Of a stretch of 64,000 nucleotides of DNA, positions 61,968 through 64,000 are shown piece by piece. The notes beneath the pieces were generated by a model that was given only the letters and a program-made list of their open reading frames with translations, was not told where the DNA came from and made no database searches. Location of the stretch: contig JAHWDD010000008.1 of the NCBI GenBank assembly GCA_023897205.1, positions 1,364,001-1,428,000 of the forward strand. The letters are read 5' to 3'. A program made the translations under genes and the position numbers. The stretch's first letter is position 1; each line of letters begins with the position of its first letter. Source of the stretch: Exophiala sp. HKRS030. Lineage: Eukaryota; Ascomycota; Eurotiomycetes; Chaetothyriales; Herpotrichiellaceae.

Positions 61968-63142
61968 GCGACAAAGTTCAGAAACCACCATTCGACGGGC
62001 CCTGGGAGAATGCCAATACAACGGGACTCTACGCATTTCCGAAATAGGTTGGCATTCTTCGAGGAGTCGAGAACAGGAGAAATGCCAGCCACATTTCTCT
62101 GCCTCACTTGCATCCGTCCTCAAGTCAGCGATTCCCGAACTCACACACGGAAATGGCGCATCAGCCGCCATACCGGCATCAAGTTATCTAGATGCGCTTG
62201 ACTGCTACAGGATCACAACTTGCCCAAGGTGCGTCTGGACGAAAGTTGCGGCTCGTTCGCTCGAAGGGGATGCTACAGACTCACCTCTCGAGTTGGGAAT
62301 ACGCCGCCCCAGACTGCCGACCTGAGTCTCGTGGGCTCGGAAAGAGACATGTAACGACCAAGGGAGCCGATTTACTCGTTAAAATATGAGGTTGCGTCTC
62401 TGGGCCGAACAAACATAAACGACAAGGGCACTGTTCATTATGTCCTCCGGGACAGTATTATGTCAGCACACAGATGCTAAGAGATGCCAATTGTGATCAA
62501 GCTTCGTGGCGGGCCGTCGGGAGTTTTTACTGTACTGGAGATAGGATACGAGCACGGTCTCTGTCCATATACAACTACATCACCGCTTTATATCTGTCTC
62601 AAACTGGGTCTCATTTTCTGAATGCTCCAAACTCATTCCTATTCCCTTTACATCTTGCTTGCCGACAGACTTCTGCCCAGTCTCAAACCTCCAGCCTATC
62701 TCGGTAAGCCTGATCTAGTCCCATTGCAGGACGGAAATCCTACCTCGGCGAAAGGAACGGCTCTTATCGATGAGGATCTGCACCATTTCACCTGATCAAA
62801 ATACTACCTTGCGAACCTCGCGCGCGTATGGCGTATCATTTTATTACTCTACGTCTCGCACTTTGAGGGGGTTTTGTTGATCTTATCTGCGGAGACGGGA
62901 GAATTCCCGTTCCATTCGCTGTTTCTACAATCCTTTGATGCAAGATGAGCCACGCGCGCATCTCCCATCGTCTGCCTCCCTTCGGTGATACTGGCTTATC
63001 GAAGGTTCTCACATTTGTGTGGGGGACTACTGCGTACATATAGGCTTCCTAAGCTTTTCTCGCCCTTTCAGCAAAACGTTTGAACATGCTTCGTCTGTAG
63101 CTTAAACGATTCGACGATTCTTTTCCTCTTTTCCAACCACAT
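61968..63142. other. Intergenic, CTF8 to transporter
   Basis: About 1.17 kb. No gene supported. CTF8's 3' end lies in the first part, and the promoter of the transporter in the last 400 bp, with CT-rich sequence at 63115-63140. Confidence 0.4.
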
Positions 63143-64000
63143 ATGCCCGTCAAAGATGTTGCAAAGATCGCCTACGCATACATGGATGCCCGCATGGGTG
63201 CCAGAATCGACTACGACACTCGCTGTCCTACTCATGCTCTGCTCAATGTCCCAATCTACGGTTCACACATGCCCCCGACCCTTGGTGTGCTCCTGCTAAT
63301 ATCACATCGAGTCTAGACCGGAGGATATGATGGATCCATGCTCAACGGACTCAACATCCTGCCTTCCTACACCGATTATTTCCATTTGAACCCTGCGACC
63401 ACCGGGCTCAACACGGCGTCAGTCTTCATCGGAGGCTTCCTCGGTCCACTGGTCACTGGCGTCCTCACGGACAGGATCGGCCGACGCCTGACCATCTTCT
63501 GGGGCTCCGTCGTCACTCTCGGCGGTGTCATCCTCCAAACGGCCGCGCAAAATATTGCAATGTTTGTAATTGCGAGAATCTTTCTCGGGTTCGGTGCTGC
63601 CGTCTCCGGCATCGCGTCGGGAGTGTATCTCGCAGAAACTTTCCCAAGTCGATGGCGAGCTTGGGGCGTCGGTCTCCTGAACGACTTTTATTAGTGAGCT
63701 GACCACTCTCGACAAGTAATCCGTCCTTGTATCTTTCTGTTTTTGACTGACCACGAGCTACCCGCAGTGTCGGCGCCCTGATTGCGGCCGGAATCACCCT
63801 CGGCACAGGGGAGTGGCAATCGACATGGGCGTGGCGCGCACCTTCTCTCTTTCAGGGAATCTTTTCACTGCTCTGTATCCTCGTGATACCATTCATGTAT
63901 GTCTTGGACCTGCCTCCGCGAGCTCTTGCCCCGCCAGTGACCCCCTCACACGCCGATGTGGATTGTAATTGTTGTCGTGCTGACATACCAAACCCTCTTC
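63143..64000 (+). CDS. MFS sugar transporter, N-terminal part (cut by window edge)
   Basis: Certain exons are 63317-63693 and 63768-63896; the intron between (GTGAGC...CCCGCAG) restores NDFYYVGALIAAGITLG. Another donor (CAT/GTATGT) at 63897 begins an intron that reaches toward or past the window end, just before the expected PESPRW motif. Sugar-porter hallmarks are TGGYDGSMLNGLNILPSYTD (end of TM1), GPLVTGVLTDRIGRRLTIFW (the GR-G-RR loop between TM2 and TM3) and ARIFLGFGAAVSGIASGVYL plus ETFPSRWRAWG (TM4 and following). The 5' exon probably starts at the ATG at 63143 (MPVKDVAKIAYAYMDARMGA), but the intron ending TCTAG at 63316 has no strong donor, and most of TM1 is not evident. The N-terminus is therefore unresolved. 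Substrate unknown. Confidence 0.75.

Overview
The window looks like chromosomal DNA of a filamentous ascomycete (Pezizomycotina; a Eurotiomycete-like fungus is my guess, not proven). The reasons are intact housekeeping genes with very short GT-AG introns (about 46-80 bp, often with a CTAAC-type branch site), long single exons, compact spacing, and families typical of these fungi (HET, HeLo, kinase-ankyrin, FAT1, double-bromodomain Bdf1). I see no rRNA gene, CRISPR array or convincing tRNA. Exon boundaries below were worked out by hand from splice consensus, reading phase and family resemblance. Several displayed open frames begin at GTG or TTG, so I moved those starts to an ATG.

Layout. 0.9-3 kb: an F-box protein and a small heptad-repeat coiled-coil protein. 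3.1-3.5 kb: a small non-coding element with long terminal inverted repeats. 3.7-15.6 kb: a MetE-C-like protein, a cPLA2-type phospholipase, EXO70, an acidic coiled-coil protein and TSR1. 16-31 kb: an accessory block holding a HeLo-pseudokinase gene head-to-head with a kinase-ankyrin gene, a GPI-type cysteine-rich secreted protein, a multi-pass membrane protein with a large ectodomain, a HET-domain protein and an FAD monooxygenase. 32-38.8 kb: a membrane nucleotide pyrophosphatase/phosphodiesterase and BDF1. 38.8-43.4 kb: a gene-poor stretch ending in a doubtful small gene beside a second copy of the inverted-repeat element. 43.4-62 kb: UTP5, an AMA1-type APC/C activator, BET4, a Gyp5-like TBC protein, a FAT1-like acyl-CoA synthetase, an unknown protein and CTF8. 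63.1 kb to the end: the N-terminal part of an MFS sugar transporter, cut by the window edge.

The most interesting unit is at 15.98-21.84 kb. A protein with an N-terminal HeLo-like (cell-death, membrane-targeting) domain and a pseudokinase lacking both catalytic aspartates is divergently paired, across 232 bp, with a gene encoding an apparently active protein kinase spliced to a long ankyrin array. HeLo-pseudokinase recalls animal MLKL and kinase-ankyrin recalls RIPK4-type kinases, so this could be a two-gene regulated cell-death or allorecognition module. A HET gene lies 6 kb further on. The functional link is inference.

Two non-coding patterns also stand out: about 20 copies of ACGGAGTA (or its complement), all outside the genes called here, and two opposite-facing copies of a MITE-like element 40 kb apart, one with a candidate 8-bp target-site duplication.
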